A stretch of 64,000 bases of DNA from Amia ocellicauda (lineage: Eukaryota; Chordata; Actinopteri; Amiiformes; Amiidae). The notes under the pieces are model-generated. The model was not told where the DNA came from and searched no databases. It worked only from the letters and a program-made list of their open reading frames with translations. The stretch covers positions 1,946,501-2,010,500 of the forward strand of contig NC_089866.1 of assembly GCF_036373705.1 (NCBI RefSeq), written 5' to 3'. A program made the position numbers and the translations under genes. Positions 40,691-52,461 of this stretch are shown here, piece after piece. How positions within the stretch are numbered: position 1 is the first letter of the stretch; every line of letters starts with the position of its first letter.

Positions 40691-41280
40691 GTTTTGGATC
40701 TTTTAGTGGTTATATTTTCTTTTCTATTTGTTTAGATTAGGGTAGGGCTTTTTATAGTTATGGCCTGGCCGGTAAGGCATTTTAAACCGGTTTTAGTTCA
40801 GGTCGTTTCCCTGTTCATTGATGCACCGCTGTCCTGTGCGGGGAGGCGGCGGGACGAGTTCTGTCCCCGTAATTCCACCCAGTGGCGCGATCTGCGGTTT
40901 AGTCAGGTGGGTGTTTTTCCCGCAAAAACGCAATAACATCATAGGATTCTTTTCACGAGCAGGTCTCGCATGTTGGAAGTTTCCTGGTGTTGAAAGACAA
41001 GCGCCATGACGCCACAAAGGAGCATGGATCATCTGATTGGTTCATTTACTATCGAAACTAAACCAACCTTATCTACAGCAAAAAGACACACAATACATAT
41101 TTGGTTTAATATTAAAATGGAATAAAATAAAAATTACTCATTGATTGTCAATTACTGTGAAGAAAAGGATTAACGATGTAATTTTGTGAAGTATGCAAAG
41201 CAAATAAAAAGTTAATCCGTTAATTGTCGTAATGATTGATGTACCAATTTATTTTTGTAATAAGACGGGAAATATTATTA

Positions 41281-41340
41281 TGTATTTCTTAGCAGACGTC
41301 CTTGTCCAGGGCGACTTACAAAATATAAGAGCAATACAAA
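41281..41340 (-). mobile_element. SINE 3' tail fragment
   Basis: TTCTTAGCAGACGTCCTTG followed by TCCAGGGCGACTTACA is the reverse complement of the tail type seen in the tRNA-SINE at 9.9-10.1 kb. Only the tail is present. Confidence 0.6.
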
Positions 41341-43630
41341 TACGAAACGAAACAGACGGGGGCAACAGTGATGACTTCTGCGCCCTCTTTCAGATCCTTA
41401 TTTGTCGGATTGTCTCAGCGGGACAAAGTGGATTCTAGTTTTATGTTCTACATCTTGCAAACTTGCAGGTAAGATGAGCAAAGTCTACAGTTTTTGTTTG
41501 TGCAGAACAACTCTTCCCACTCCGTGCTCTTTTTGGATTCTGCAGCTTTTCTTTTACACTCACTTCTGGGGTGTTTCCGTTTCACATCCCATTTTTCTTT
41601 TTAAGATTAACTTAATATTTTGGACTACTATGTCAATTGAGATCAGAAGCGTTTTTACTTCTACTGTGCCAGAACAGAAGTGGCTGATATTTTATTTATT
41701 ACCATAATTTGTGTCAATACTCTCTCTGTAATCTTATTTTGATTTGCTTTATCTTTTACTGCATTTTTCCCTTCTCAAATGCAAAATCACACATGAAATG
41801 GAAGTAATAAGTGTGCTGCTGCAATCCTATGATAAATGGGCCTGATTTGGGGCGAGACATGTGAAGGGCAGAAGGTCAAGGACCGCTTTTCCAATGCTGG
41901 ACCAAGCTACATGATTGTAGCTAATTTGTTCTTTTTCTGTTTTTAACAAACCCAGTGTGTTTTGTTGGTTTTTGATTTGGAGTTTTAACCTTTAAAGGCC
42001 ATGCCTGTTGTGGTGTGGACCTGAGGATAGTTTCTCCATTGCTGCCCCTGTTGAATAAAAACATTTACCTTTTGCACCAAAGTTCTGTGTCAAGTTTCAT
42101 TATTGCCACCCATCCAGTGCTCAGCTGAAAAGGGGAGGGTGACACTGACCAATCGGAACGAACATACATTTGACCAAGGAGAAAGATCAAGACTTGACGA
42201 ATCGGGATGAACTTGCTCGTTTGTCCTGGCAGGAGAAACTCGTGGCACAGTGGTCATCCGAGCCAGCAAAGGAACAGGCAGAATGAAGATTATGCTGCCC
42301 TTGATTATATGTACTGAATATAACTTGGCAAGTTAAACACCTTCTGTTCATCAGAACTCTGGAGATAGTTATCAGTTTGTCCGCAGGTTTATTGATTAGA
42401 AAAAGGGTGAAACCGAGAACAGACCGAAGGCATAAATCAAAACTATGCATACTGTAAATACCTTATACACTGTAAACCTACTTTATCATCAACTAAACTC
42501 TCCCTTTTTACTCTTGCATGTTTACACATGCATTGCAAGTATCAACCAAGTAACCCATAACAGTCTACTTTTAATATGTTGTTGATTTCTGTACTTGACT
42601 ATGAACTCCTAATGACTATAGATATAGCACTGGTTGTAAATGAAATCAACCCAGAATAGCTTGATAGCCTTTTTACATCAACCTTCACAAAACAATGTTT
42701 TTTTATACCAAATAATGAATTACAATTATAGATAGAATAAAAGGTGATGTTACATACCAACGATGCTATGAAAAGCATAAGATGCGTGCAGATGTTTACT
42801 GATACAACAGGTAGAAAATTGTTGTTCTCTCTTCCATGAGTAATTACTTCCTGATTAAAGTCACATGGGAACTTAAAGGTGAGTCTCTGTCACTTATTAT
42901 CTGCATTTCTTAAAGGAACCACTACCCATCATAGGACATTGTAACAAACACCTGTAACAGAACAAAGATCAATGAAGATTTTGATTGAAGCACATTCCAC
43001 ACAAAAAATAAAATGATGTCTTAGAACCCATTCAACCAGATTAGTTTTATTGTAAGTTAAATCTGTGTCCACCTATAGGTAAAAAAAAAAAATCACAGAA
43101 GCTCAGAATACACTGTTCATTTGGGTTAAATGCGTTACGCCCCCTGTTGACAGTGCACAGCTGGTGGGGCATGGGGTTGGGGGTGATGCCCACATCGGGG
43201 GTGAGATCCAGCTCAGACGCTGCCGTGCCTGGGGAAGGTGTGAAGGTGCATCTCTGCTGCCGAGCGGTGAAGAACAGGAACAGCTCCATCCGGGCCAGAC
43301 TCTCTCCCAGACAAGGCCTGGGCCCTGGGGACAAGCGAGGGCCACAGGGCCAGTCAGTCCCCCAGCATTGTAGGGGGCGCTGGCCAGGGCCGGCTCAAGC
43401 CATGTGCCACTCTAGGAGAAATATACTGTACCGCCCCCACCCTTGAAATACCGGTAGCTACTATTAGGTCTACACATGCTGCAGTCATGCACATAGGCCA
43501 GCGAGCTCTCGCACAATACGACTTAGTAAGCAGCTATAGAGGATCTAGTTTCTAACGCCATCCACTAGGACACAACACATGCCCATTACACAATCACGAC
43601 AAAACTATTTCCTCGACAGTCCCTCTATAG

Positions 43631-43824
43631 CAGGGGTCCCCAACCTTTCATCATGAGAGCTACTTTGTTTTGAGGATCTCCGCAGCAATCCCTGGTTCCG
43701 GGGGGAGGGGGGTACCGATGGTAGTTTGTCCTCGGTTTGTGTGGGCCTATGTTATTTTGTGTGTATTTTCTAAATCATTTGGCGAGCCCCTCAGAGAGCA
43801 GCGATCGACCTGTTGGGACCCCTG
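43631..43824. mobile_element. hAT-type MITE with perfect 8-bp target duplication
   Basis: 194 bp with ends CAGGGGTCCCCAAC and GTTGGGACCCCTG, flanked on both sides by CTCTATAG (43623-43630 and 43825-43832). No coding capacity. It lies inside the CYP2 pseudogene. Confidence 0.93.
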
Positions 43825-44043
43825 CTCTATAGCATGCCAAATAAATCCACCATTATTTTGCACCTCGGTACCTTGAAACGGAACAGCACTGTCCACTGGT
43901 GCACCCGAGAGGTCATCATGTCAGTGCATTGAAAAGGACATCTGCGGTTCTCTCACAAAGCCTCCGATATCGGCCAGGTTTTCCTTAATGTTCTTCCTAA
44001 ATGCCCTCCAGCCTGACTGACTGACTTGAACTTAACAATATTC

Positions 44044-44128
44044 ACGTTCATGATGCGCAGATCTGCGGAATCCCTGCGATCCCACTGGTGGAGCTGCGCA
44101 GAACTGCGGACATCTGCGCATCACGAAC
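44044..44128 (+). repeat. Small foldback repeat, copy 2
   Basis: About 85 bp whose halves pair: left arm GTTCATGATGCGCAGATCTG, right arm CATCTGCGCATCACGAAC, centre GATCCCACTGGTGGAGC. It would form a long hairpin. The centre is shared with copy 3 and, inverted, with copy 1. Confidence 0.7.
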
Positions 44129-46092
44129 ACGAGCAATACTTCACCTGCAGCGTTACCACATGAGCAATGATGACAGAACAGGACAGGCAGGTTTCACAGA
44201 GGGCTGATGTTCAGTGTTGATCACGGGCATGACTTTGAGGCAAAGCCGGTAAAGCCGGCCGTGTATAAAAGGAAAGACCAGTGAAGAGGGGAGGTGACGT
44301 AGCAACTGAGAGTTCTGAAACAGATGCGTCATTTTTCTTTCTGACGCAGTTATGACAAAACCACGCACCGTTTCCGCTGGGGGCGGGTTCTAGCCTTACG
44401 GGGCCGCGTCATTGGTCAACAACTGACTGGACAGACTCGGCGGGACGCACTTATACGAGTGTGAGGTGCAGTTTGTGAACGCCCCGGGTTAAATCAATCG
44501 AACAATCCTGTCTCGGTCTGCATTGGTTGTTTTCGTGTCACTGTATCAGTGAATGGAATGGGACGGTTTATCGATCACCTGCACGTCTGTTCTGATGGTC
44601 AATAAGTCCGACTCATGTCTGGCTCTGTCGATATTTGGAAACACAACCAAATGCCTGGTTTATTATTGCCAATGAGTGTTTCACCTCATAGCGCCCTGGC
44701 TGTATGGGTGTAGCTGCAATGGTTTCGCTACGGTGTCCTAGTGACGGTTTAAAATAAAATAAATGGTACATTTGCCTGCCCCCCCCCCCCCGACAACCGT
44801 TACAACTGAACTTTTCCTGCATGAGGGACCTGTAGGGCCTTTTCAAATCCAGCTGGTGCAGATTCCCTATGATGGGCAGCGGAGAGGGGCCCGGGGGCGC
44901 TTTCAGAGCAGACGAGCCGGCCGCAGGGAAGACATGGATCAGGACATGGATCAGGACATGGATCAGGACCAGCAGCGCCGCCAGCAGGGCTACACTGACC
45001 ATCTGGAGCAGACCCTCTTCAGTGGCCATGGTGGACAGCTGTCTGACCTCCCAGCGTTTTTAGCCCTTCAGACGATTGATATTAGCTTTCTGTCAAAGCA
45101 CCTGCAACCATGATTGTTTTAATTGATTTTGTGTAATTAGATGCACGTGTGGCTTAATTAGGGAGGGAGACAAATTTACAAAACAAATTACATCACTTAA
45201 AGAAATGGTATTGAATAGGTTAGGTAAGTTAATTTCCAGATATCTGCTGCCATTTCAGCTAGTTTCCTTTCTTGTTCGAGCAGCACCTTTACAAAATTGA
45301 CAAGTGTATGGCTTCTCCCTGGATCCCAATCTCGATTAATATGGACAATAAGTTAAGTTTCCCAGATATTTTCCATTATTATTTCTCTGCGGGAGAATTA
45401 AACTGCGTTCCAGCATTAAGTGCCCATTTGTGTTGCTTAAATGTGTCCTGTGTAGCCATGTGTGTATCAGTATGAAATGCACAGTGCTGTGGACAGAGCT
45501 GTAGTATCTTGAAAAGAGGAGGCTGCTCACAATCTTTAAGTAGTTTTATTCATTTCACTGGGTCACACAGCGCAATCTCTAGGTTGCCTTAACAGCATCT
45601 ATACAGTAAGAGAAAAAACAGTGACCCCTAGTGTAACTTCCCATTCTTTACTCTAAGCCAAGTCATATCTACCACCTCAGCATGTTCATGGCTTTCATGT
45701 ATTTATTTACCCTGGGCAGGTCCTGGAAATAATGCAACTGCAAAATACAGAACAACATTAGTATGAGCAGCAGCACCACAACAGTATCATGGTTTTTATT
45801 TGTCCTCACTTCCCTGTGAGATCCCGGCCCAATCTAGCCTTCTACGCTAACAAAGATCTTGCATCATCTAACAGAACCCCTCCAGTCTGCTGGAGATTTC
45901 CTCTCTCGATTGGATCCCCGCACTTCCACTTGCACGGGGTGCACAGTACTTTCTGTGCTCTGTCACAGCAGAAGCTCCAATAGCCTGATCTCCTGTGCTA
46001 GGCATTGTGAAGAGACTGTATTATGTTTTATATTAATAATAGTATGCAGACCAAGCAAAGTAGATTTATTAAGATAGCAACAACCACTAAGT

Positions 46093-46560
46093 ACGGTGGC
46101 CCTGAAGTGCAACTGCTGAAAAAATAAAGAAGCTGCTGCAGCATTTTCAGAAGCAATTACAGAGAGGGAGGAACATTGTGAAATATATTTGACTGACGCC
46201 AATGGACAGCAAGCAAGTCACGTGGGCCCAGCAGCTTCTCAGAAGAGCCGACAGAATCTGAGAAACGGAGCACGAAGTGTCATATTAATATTGCTGTGTC
46301 TTCTGCTCTCTGTCCACTGTGGTGACATATTAATACTGCTGTGTCTTCTGCTCTCTGTCCACTGTGCTGTCATATTAATATTGCTGTGTCTTCTGCTCTC
46401 TGTCCACTGTGGTGTCATATTAATATTGCTGTGTCTTCTGCTCTCTGTCCACTGTGGTGTCATATTAATATTGCTGTGTCTTCTGCTCTCTGTCCACTGT
46501 GGTGACATATTAAGAGTTATAGGGCTGTCCTAGCATGTATTAGAATTAATTAAAGCTTAT
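46093..46560 (+). repeat. Left arm of a large inverted repeat
   Basis: 468 bp, closely matching the reverse complement of 48018-48439. It contains five 45-bp tandem copies (about 46279-46504) of a unit beginning CATATTAATATTGCTGTGTC. Weaker similarity continues about 15 bp outwards. Confidence 0.93.
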
Positions 46561-47105
46561 GGAATCACTAATTTAACTAAACATGTATATTTCCATATAC
46601 ATTTACAGTACTCAGCCTATATGTAAACTGTAAGAAGTGAAGGTTATAATAAGAACCTTTTTGGATTCCAGGGTTGATACTGTGGAGGAACCTGGTTCTT
46701 ATTAGACCCTTTACCAAGGTTCCCTGCAAACCAGGATCCTTAAAGCAGTTGAATGTGTGTTAAATCAATCGCGATCATGATGAAAAGGCTCTTAAATGAT
46801 CGCTTGTGACCACGGAGCTCACAGGTCTTAAACGAACCCTTTAACCCACAAACAACCCAAAGGGTCGACAGAACCGCTGAAGAATCGTGCATGTATAGAG
46901 TCAGTATGTGCTCGGTTGGTGTTTTTTCTGTTACAGTTATTAATTTACTGTAGAAGCTTTATTTTCTGTTCACTGTATTTGAAAGATTTTACGTTTAGTA
47001 AAAGTAAAAGTAAAGTAGTCCTGATCCAATGTAAATTACAATGTCTGGTCACGCATAAGGGGGCAGGCTAATTTGAGAGCAATTCCAAAAGATAGAATAA
47101 CACTC

Positions 47106-47106
<1 letters not shown>

Positions 47107-47152
<46 letters not shown>
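47107..47152. repeat. (AAT)n microsatellite
   Basis: About 15 AAT units in the spacer of the large inverted repeat. Confidence 0.93.
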
Positions 47153-47154
<2 letters not shown>

Positions 47155-47508
47155 TAAAATGTTGATGTTTATATCAATTAAATATACTTGTATGTGTAAA
47201 TGGGTTAATGTGTGTGTGTGTATATGTATATGTGTATGTGTATATATATATGTATATACATTGTTTGCTTTATAATATATATTGTGCAGGCACATTTGTA
47301 AATGGTTTATTTGAAGTAGACAATACAACAAAGGTTAAGGTTCCCAACATGTTTTGTACAGAGCACTACAGACAGGACATGGTTTTAAAGCAGAAGAATT
47401 AAGATAAGTTAGAGAGACAATGCAAAAGTCCTTAATGAATTAAAAATCCATCTATTTTCGAAGCCGTTCAACCTGGTCAGGTGGCGGGAAGCCCGTGGCG
47501 GATCGGCA

Positions 47509-47620
47509 GGGACACAGGGACACAGGGATACAGGGACACAGGGATACAGGGACACAGGGACACAGGGATACAGGGACACAGGGACACAGGGATACAGGGA
47601 CACAGGGACACAGGGACACA
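47509..47620. repeat. 8-bp tandem repeat GGGACACA/GGGATACA
   Basis: About 14 units with an alternation that suggests 16- and 24-bp higher-order units. Protein-like frames across it are artefacts. Confidence 0.93.
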
Positions 47621-48017
47621 CCAGGACGTGACGCAGCCCAGTGCAGGCAGTTTATCTTTGCCGATCAACGTGGCGGACGGTGGGAAGAAGCGGGAGACCC
47701 GGGAAACCGCGCAGACAGACACCGTGCCGCCCCAAAATAAAAATACTATCTTTTATGAATGTATGTTTATTATTGTTTCTTAGTTTTTTGGAGATATTCA
47801 TATTTGTTAAAGCCGTCTCTCTAATTTTGCATTTCCCAGATTAGCTCCAGCTCTTGTGTATTAAATCCGTAAACGGCTCCTTCTGATGGAATTGTTAACG
47901 GATGTTTTCTGTTAGTGCTTAAGAATAATAAAGCACTGTCACACTGCCTTGTAATAATGAAGTACAGTTGTTAATTTAGTAAATATAGCTACTTTTAACC
48001 CCATTCTGTCTCCTACC

Positions 48018-48439
48018 TAAGCTTTCATTAATTCTAAAACATGCTAGGACAGCCCTATAACTCTTAATATGACACCACAGGGGACAGAGAGCAGAAGACA
48101 CAGCAATATTAATATGACACCACAGTGGACAGAGAGCAGAAGACACAGCAATATTAATATGACACCACAGTGGACAGAGAGCAGAAGACACAGCAATATT
48201 AATATGTCACCACAGTGGACAGAGAGCAGAAGACACAGCACTATTAATATGACACTTCGTGCTCCGTTTCTCAGATTCTGTCGGCTCTTCTGAGAAGCTG
48301 CTGGGCCCACGTGACTTGCTTGCTGTCCATTGGCGTCAGTCAAATATATTTCACAATGTTCCTCCCTCTCTGTAATTGCTTCTGAAAATGCTGCAGCAGC
48401 TTCTTTATTTTTTCACCAGTTGCACTTCAGGGCCACCGT
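48018..48439 (-). repeat. Right arm of the large inverted repeat
   Basis: 422 bp, inverted relative to 46093-46560. It has four 45-bp units instead of five, which explains the length difference. Confidence 0.93.
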
Positions 48440-48649
48440 AACTAAGGCAGTTGTTCAGGGCATACTCTCTAGACATGCCTGTCAATCATTAAAGGATCAA
48501 ACAAGAGAGAGAGAGAGATCCCACAGCTGTTTGTTAAAAGTTTGTTTGTGGATTTAATTGCTTTCCCAGATTGGCAGGAACTGTTGTTAATGATTGATTA
48601 ACAGTTGTTAATGACGACTGTGGGATCGGACCTTTTGCAGTATAGTAAA

Positions 48650-48960
48650 GGAAGCCATTTGGTTTCCGCATCCAACACATCCCCCCAGGAAGACAACCAC
48701 AAACATTCAGAAACCTGACCTCGAGGCAAGTTTGGGAAAGCTGTGACTGACCCTGCCCACAGACCCACATGTCATGCATTGTATAAAAGCTGTTAACTTT
48801 TGCTGTTCAGAGAGACTCCGCTCAGGTGGAGAGCTTCCATGTCAGGGGCCTTACAGGCCGGGCATGTAAAATAAATACATTTATTCTCTGTGCATCAAGA
48901 CTGGGTTCTTCATATTGTCTCCTGCGATTCTGCAGGACCACAGCTCGAGTTTACACTACT
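48650..48960 (+). mobile_element. Possible LTR fragment
   Basis: A TATA-like GTATAAAAGC at 48780-48789 is followed about 90 bp on by AATAAA (48872-48877) and GT-rich sequence. This is the promoter plus poly(A) layout of an LTR. Ends and target duplication were not found, so this is tentative. Confidence 0.25.
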
Positions 48961-49013
48961 GTCCATAAACTTCTCAGGAACTTAGGCTTGAATGGAGATA
49001 TGGGAAGGTTCAG

Positions 49014-49250
49014 TCACTTGTGCTGCCTGTGAACAATATGTCCATCTCCCAAAACAACAGTGTAAGATACTGGACCTGTGATTCTGTCAATTACCACTGG
49101 AAGTTCAGAACAAACACTGCCTCTCCTGGTAAGAAATTGGTATTTTAGTCGTGACACTCCTTCAGTTTCAGCTGTATGTAATCTCCTAACGGGCACAATG
49201 AGATCTAACACCAACCTTAATTTCCTGGCTGGTGAATAGTAGACAAGCAT
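49014..49250 (-). pseudogene. Gypsy-like integrase C-terminal relic
   Basis: A 78-codon minus-strand frame ends ITGPVSYTVVLGDGHIVHRQ. The motif GPVSYxVxLxDGxxxxRH is typical of the integrase C-terminus of Ty3/gypsy pol proteins. Everything upstream is lost or unrecognisable. Confidence 0.5.
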
Positions 49251-50840
49251 GTGCCGATTGCAGTAAAAGCAGTTTCTTGAGCTTTAGTCCTCTTGCAGAA
49301 GTCGGTGCAGCGGTACTAGAAGCGTGGCTAGATTTGGCAGAAATGTATTCAACAAGCCCAAATATGTCTTCAGTTCAGTTACATTAGCTGGGGCTGGGTA
49401 GGCAATGGAGAGCCAGGGCAGGGAGGGAGACAGACCGGCAACACAACATCAGTATTGTTCATGCTAATAGGGATGTTCATAGTTTACAGTTTAAATGGAA
49501 ACTCATTGTTGTCACAGGGGAGAGTGACTCTATACCCCAACTGCCTATGCCACCCCTTGTTCAAGTGAGGAGGGGAACCTCAATCCTCACCCTACAGGTT
49601 TCCCCACATAAGATCTCTGGCACAGATACTGGAGTACCCACAAAACAAAGGGCAGGGCACAAAGTGTGCACCTTTCACAACTTTCCCCAGTGTCATATCT
49701 AAGCAGTGCTGGACATAGATCTCTTCAGACCGCCCTGCCCGCATGGACCCCACACCACCAGGGCTACAAAGTAAGTTAATGGATTAATTGTGTGCCCAAT
49801 AAAGTTTCCTTATTAACTTAACTTTTCTCTCTCTGCACAGGTGGGTCAGCACCAGAGGGCAACCCAGTCCTCCACCAATTAATGCTTCTCTGTTATATTA
49901 CCAAATGTCATATTGTTAAGATATTGCTTAACCATTTCTAAAGGTTATATCTTCATCAAAATGTATTTAAAAACATGACGAGCACTTTTCAAGCATTGTG
50001 TGTGTGTGTGTGGAGGGGGGCGGTGCATGACAGTTTAAACATTTACAAAATGTAACTAAATGTAATATCCCTACTAGCTAACTAGGCTAACTAACTGTCC
50101 CCAGAGACAGAGTGGGACTAAAAACAGCCCCGGACTTTGACCCAGACCGGCCTGCGGATACTCAACCGCCCCGCCGACGCACGTTCACACACCAGCCCGA
50201 CATCAGCCCCTGACATCAACACCGAGCTGCGTCTCCGCTGCTGTCGGACACGAATGCACTAATACTGTAGCTACACAACACACACACTCTAAACTTTTAT
50301 GACATTGAACCAGGACATTGAAACTGTCGTCACACTGGGACGGTTCATTCAAATCCAAGACTTCATGAGAAATGGATGCCGTGAGTGAGCAGGCAGAGAA
50401 CACAAGACAATCATTTTTCAACGGCTGTATCTTGCAATTGTCATGGATTCTAGAAAAAAAAAAAATCACAAATTCATCCAAATTCAAGACACTTCTAGAC
50501 TCTACACTCGAAACACACAGATCGTTCGGTCTATCATCCGCGGTGGATCTAAGATAGGCAGCAGGACTCACTGGGACAGCAAGTAGCTTCGCATTAGAAC
50601 ATCCAAAAACCAAAGCAATCACCTTTCTTAAGACTATTCGCTAAGATTGAGACCTGATTTGCTCACCTGTAACAGTTTGGCTGCTTCCAAAAGTGATGTG
50701 CTGCCGGAGAGTGAAGGTCGCGATCGTGTAGCGCAGTTATCGTTCAATTCGAGATCACCGCCCAGCAGGAGGAGTTCAAATTCCATGATTACCTCATACC
50801 TTTTTTTTTTTTTAAACTGGGGATGCATACGCAGCTTGGC

Positions 50841-50907
50841 GATTTCCACAGTTCTGCGCAGAATTCCACCGATCCCACTGGTGGAGCAGTGCAGAACTGC
50901 GGAAATC
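50841..50907 (+). repeat. Small foldback repeat, copy 3
   Basis: Left arm GATTTCCACAGTTCTGC pairs with right arm GCAGAACTGCGGAAATC. Centre GATCCCACTGGTGGAGC is identical to copy 2. Confidence 0.7.
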
Positions 50908-51566
50908 TTGCTACACAACCGGAGTTCGCCAGCTTTGCCGCTTCATTATTAAGCCAGTGAAGCGAGTCCGTCCCCTCACAGCGTCGTAATCCCCTGCTGC
51001 CCTAATTTTCTCTTGCTCTGCAGTCACCGAAATTGGGCCAAGCAGGGTGGTCCCCTAGTCCCGCCCCTTGGGTGGTCCGCATCTCAAAAAGCCTCCAGAG
51101 GAAGATTTGCTAAGCAGGACAAGCCCTTTATATTTGCATAAAGCATTTTTAATGACAAGAAAACAAATACATGACAGATACAGTAGACAAGGTTAGTTCA
51201 ATAGTACAGTACATTAGTTTACAACATCGTAATTCCCTTTTGTTTTAATATAGTACACCGTTGGTTTCATGACCATAAATAGTTCAAGTTTTCTTGATTT
51301 TTACACAATGCAAGTCGGTTTCCTAGGTGCAGGTCTTGGGAATATCCAGTATCTGTTTAACAGAGAACCACGCCCACCATGAAACTCCACACAAGGCCCC
51401 TTAAACACCTGCTCCTTTGGGGAGCCCCTGCTTGGTAGGCAACTTGGATCCCCTTACTGACAGCAGGAACAAAACACCCCGTAGCATTGAGTTAATTAGT
51501 GATCAGCTGGGAACGCTGCAGTATCGCTCAATTTGGAAGTGTGGGGAACAAAGATAAAAGCATCAC

Positions 51567-51567
51567 A

Positions 51568-51599
<32 letters not shown>

Positions 51600-52098
51600 T
51601 GAGTGAGAGCGTGTGTGTGTGTGAGAGAGAGTGAGTGAGAACATGAGTGAGAGCGTGTGTGTGTGTGAGAGAGAGTGAGTGAGAGCGTGTGTGTGTGTGA
51701 GAGAGAGTGAGTGAGAACATGAGTGAGAGCGTGTGTGTGTGTGAGAGAGAGAGAGAGTGAGTGAGTGAGAGCGTGTGTGTGTGTGTGTGAGAGTGAGTGA
51801 GTGAGAGCGTGTGTGTGTGTGAGAGAGAGTGAGTGAGAACATGAGTGAGAGCGTGTGTGTGTGTGAGAGAGAGAGAGTGAGTGAGTGAGAGCGTGTGTGT
51901 GTGTGTGTGAGAGTGAGTGAGAGCGTGTGTGTGTGTGTGTGAGAGTGAGTGAGAGCGTGTGTGTGTGTGTGTGTGAGAGAGAGTGAGTGAGAACATGAGT
52001 GAGAGCGTGTGTGTGTGTGTGTGAGAGTGAGTGAGAGCGTGTGTGTGTGTGTGCGTGTGCGTGTGTGTGAGAGAGTGAGTGAGAACATGAGTGAGAGC

Positions 52099-52135
<37 letters not shown>

Positions 52136-52319
52136 TGAGTGAGTGAGAGCGTGTGTGTGAGAGAGAGTGAGTGAGAGCGTGTGTGTGTGTGTGTGAGAAG
52201 GAGTGAGTGAGAGCGTGTGTGTGTGTGTGTGAGAAGGAGTGAGTGAGAGCGTGTGTGTGTGTGTGTGAGAAGGAGTGAGTGAGAGCGTGTGTGTGTGTGT
52301 GTGAGAAGGAGTGAGTGAG

Positions 52320-52357
<38 letters not shown>

Positions 52358-52397
52358 TGAGAGCGTGTGTGTGTGTGTGTGAGAGAGAGTGAGTGAG

Positions 52398-52441
<44 letters not shown>

Positions 52442-52461
52442 TGAGTGAGAGCGTGTGTGTG
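51567..52461. repeat. GT/GA composite minisatellite, about 0.9 kb
   Basis: Units of (GT)n followed by GAGAGAGAGTGAGTGAGAGC, length variable; four near-identical units with GAGAAGGAGTGAGTGAGAGC at 52190-52325. Long minus-strand frames (up to 350 codons, Ser/His/Thr) are repeat artefacts. Confidence 0.95.

Larger units (their letters stand above)
34914..43134. other. Repeat-rich intergenic region between CYP2 gene and its pseudogene
   Basis: Contains a 20-base G run, a LINE tail, a possible retrotransposon gag-like relic, a large G/A-rich minisatellite and a SINE tail. No intact gene. Stretches 35.5-36.4, 38.2-39.2 and 41.4-42.9 kb show nothing recognisable beyond AT-rich DNA. Confidence 0.6.
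43135..45029 (-). pseudogene. CYP2K/CYP2W-like pseudogene (decayed tandem duplicate)
   Basis: Three exon relics match the intact CYP2 gene: exon 1 (44817-45029, 71 codons, open), part of exon 5 (about 43937-44012, RAFRK, KENLADIGGFVRE) and exon 9 (43135-43324, with GPRPCLGESLARMELFLFF). Exons 2-4 and 6-8 are absent. Intron 1 sequence (44170-44210) and 5' flank also match. Disabling changes: the exon 1 donor reads CAG|GAAAAG instead of CAG|GTAAAG, and two extra bases near the exon 9 end remove the stop. Exon 1 has one more IHVL repeat than the intact gene. A hAT MITE has inserted between exons 9 and 5. No functional product is expected. Confidence 0.92.

Noticed and set aside
43388-43620. Possible extra DNA transposon (CAGGGCCGGCTC-like start)
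   Set aside because: Only one end is suggestive. No matching inverted end or target duplication was found.
46640-46895. MITE-like segment with AACCTTTTT/AAAGGGT ends
   Set aside because: End pairing is weak and no target duplication is visible.
47477-47740. Frames across the GGGACACA/GGGATACA array
   Set aside because: Simple tandem repeat; the amino-acid pattern only reflects the 8-bp unit.
46189-48343. Leu-rich repeat-like peptides (VILILLCLLLSVHCG units) on both arms, resembling a membrane protein
   Set aside because: The 45-bp unit is in frame by length alone. Both arms are inverted copies of a non-coding repeat with no start or splice context.
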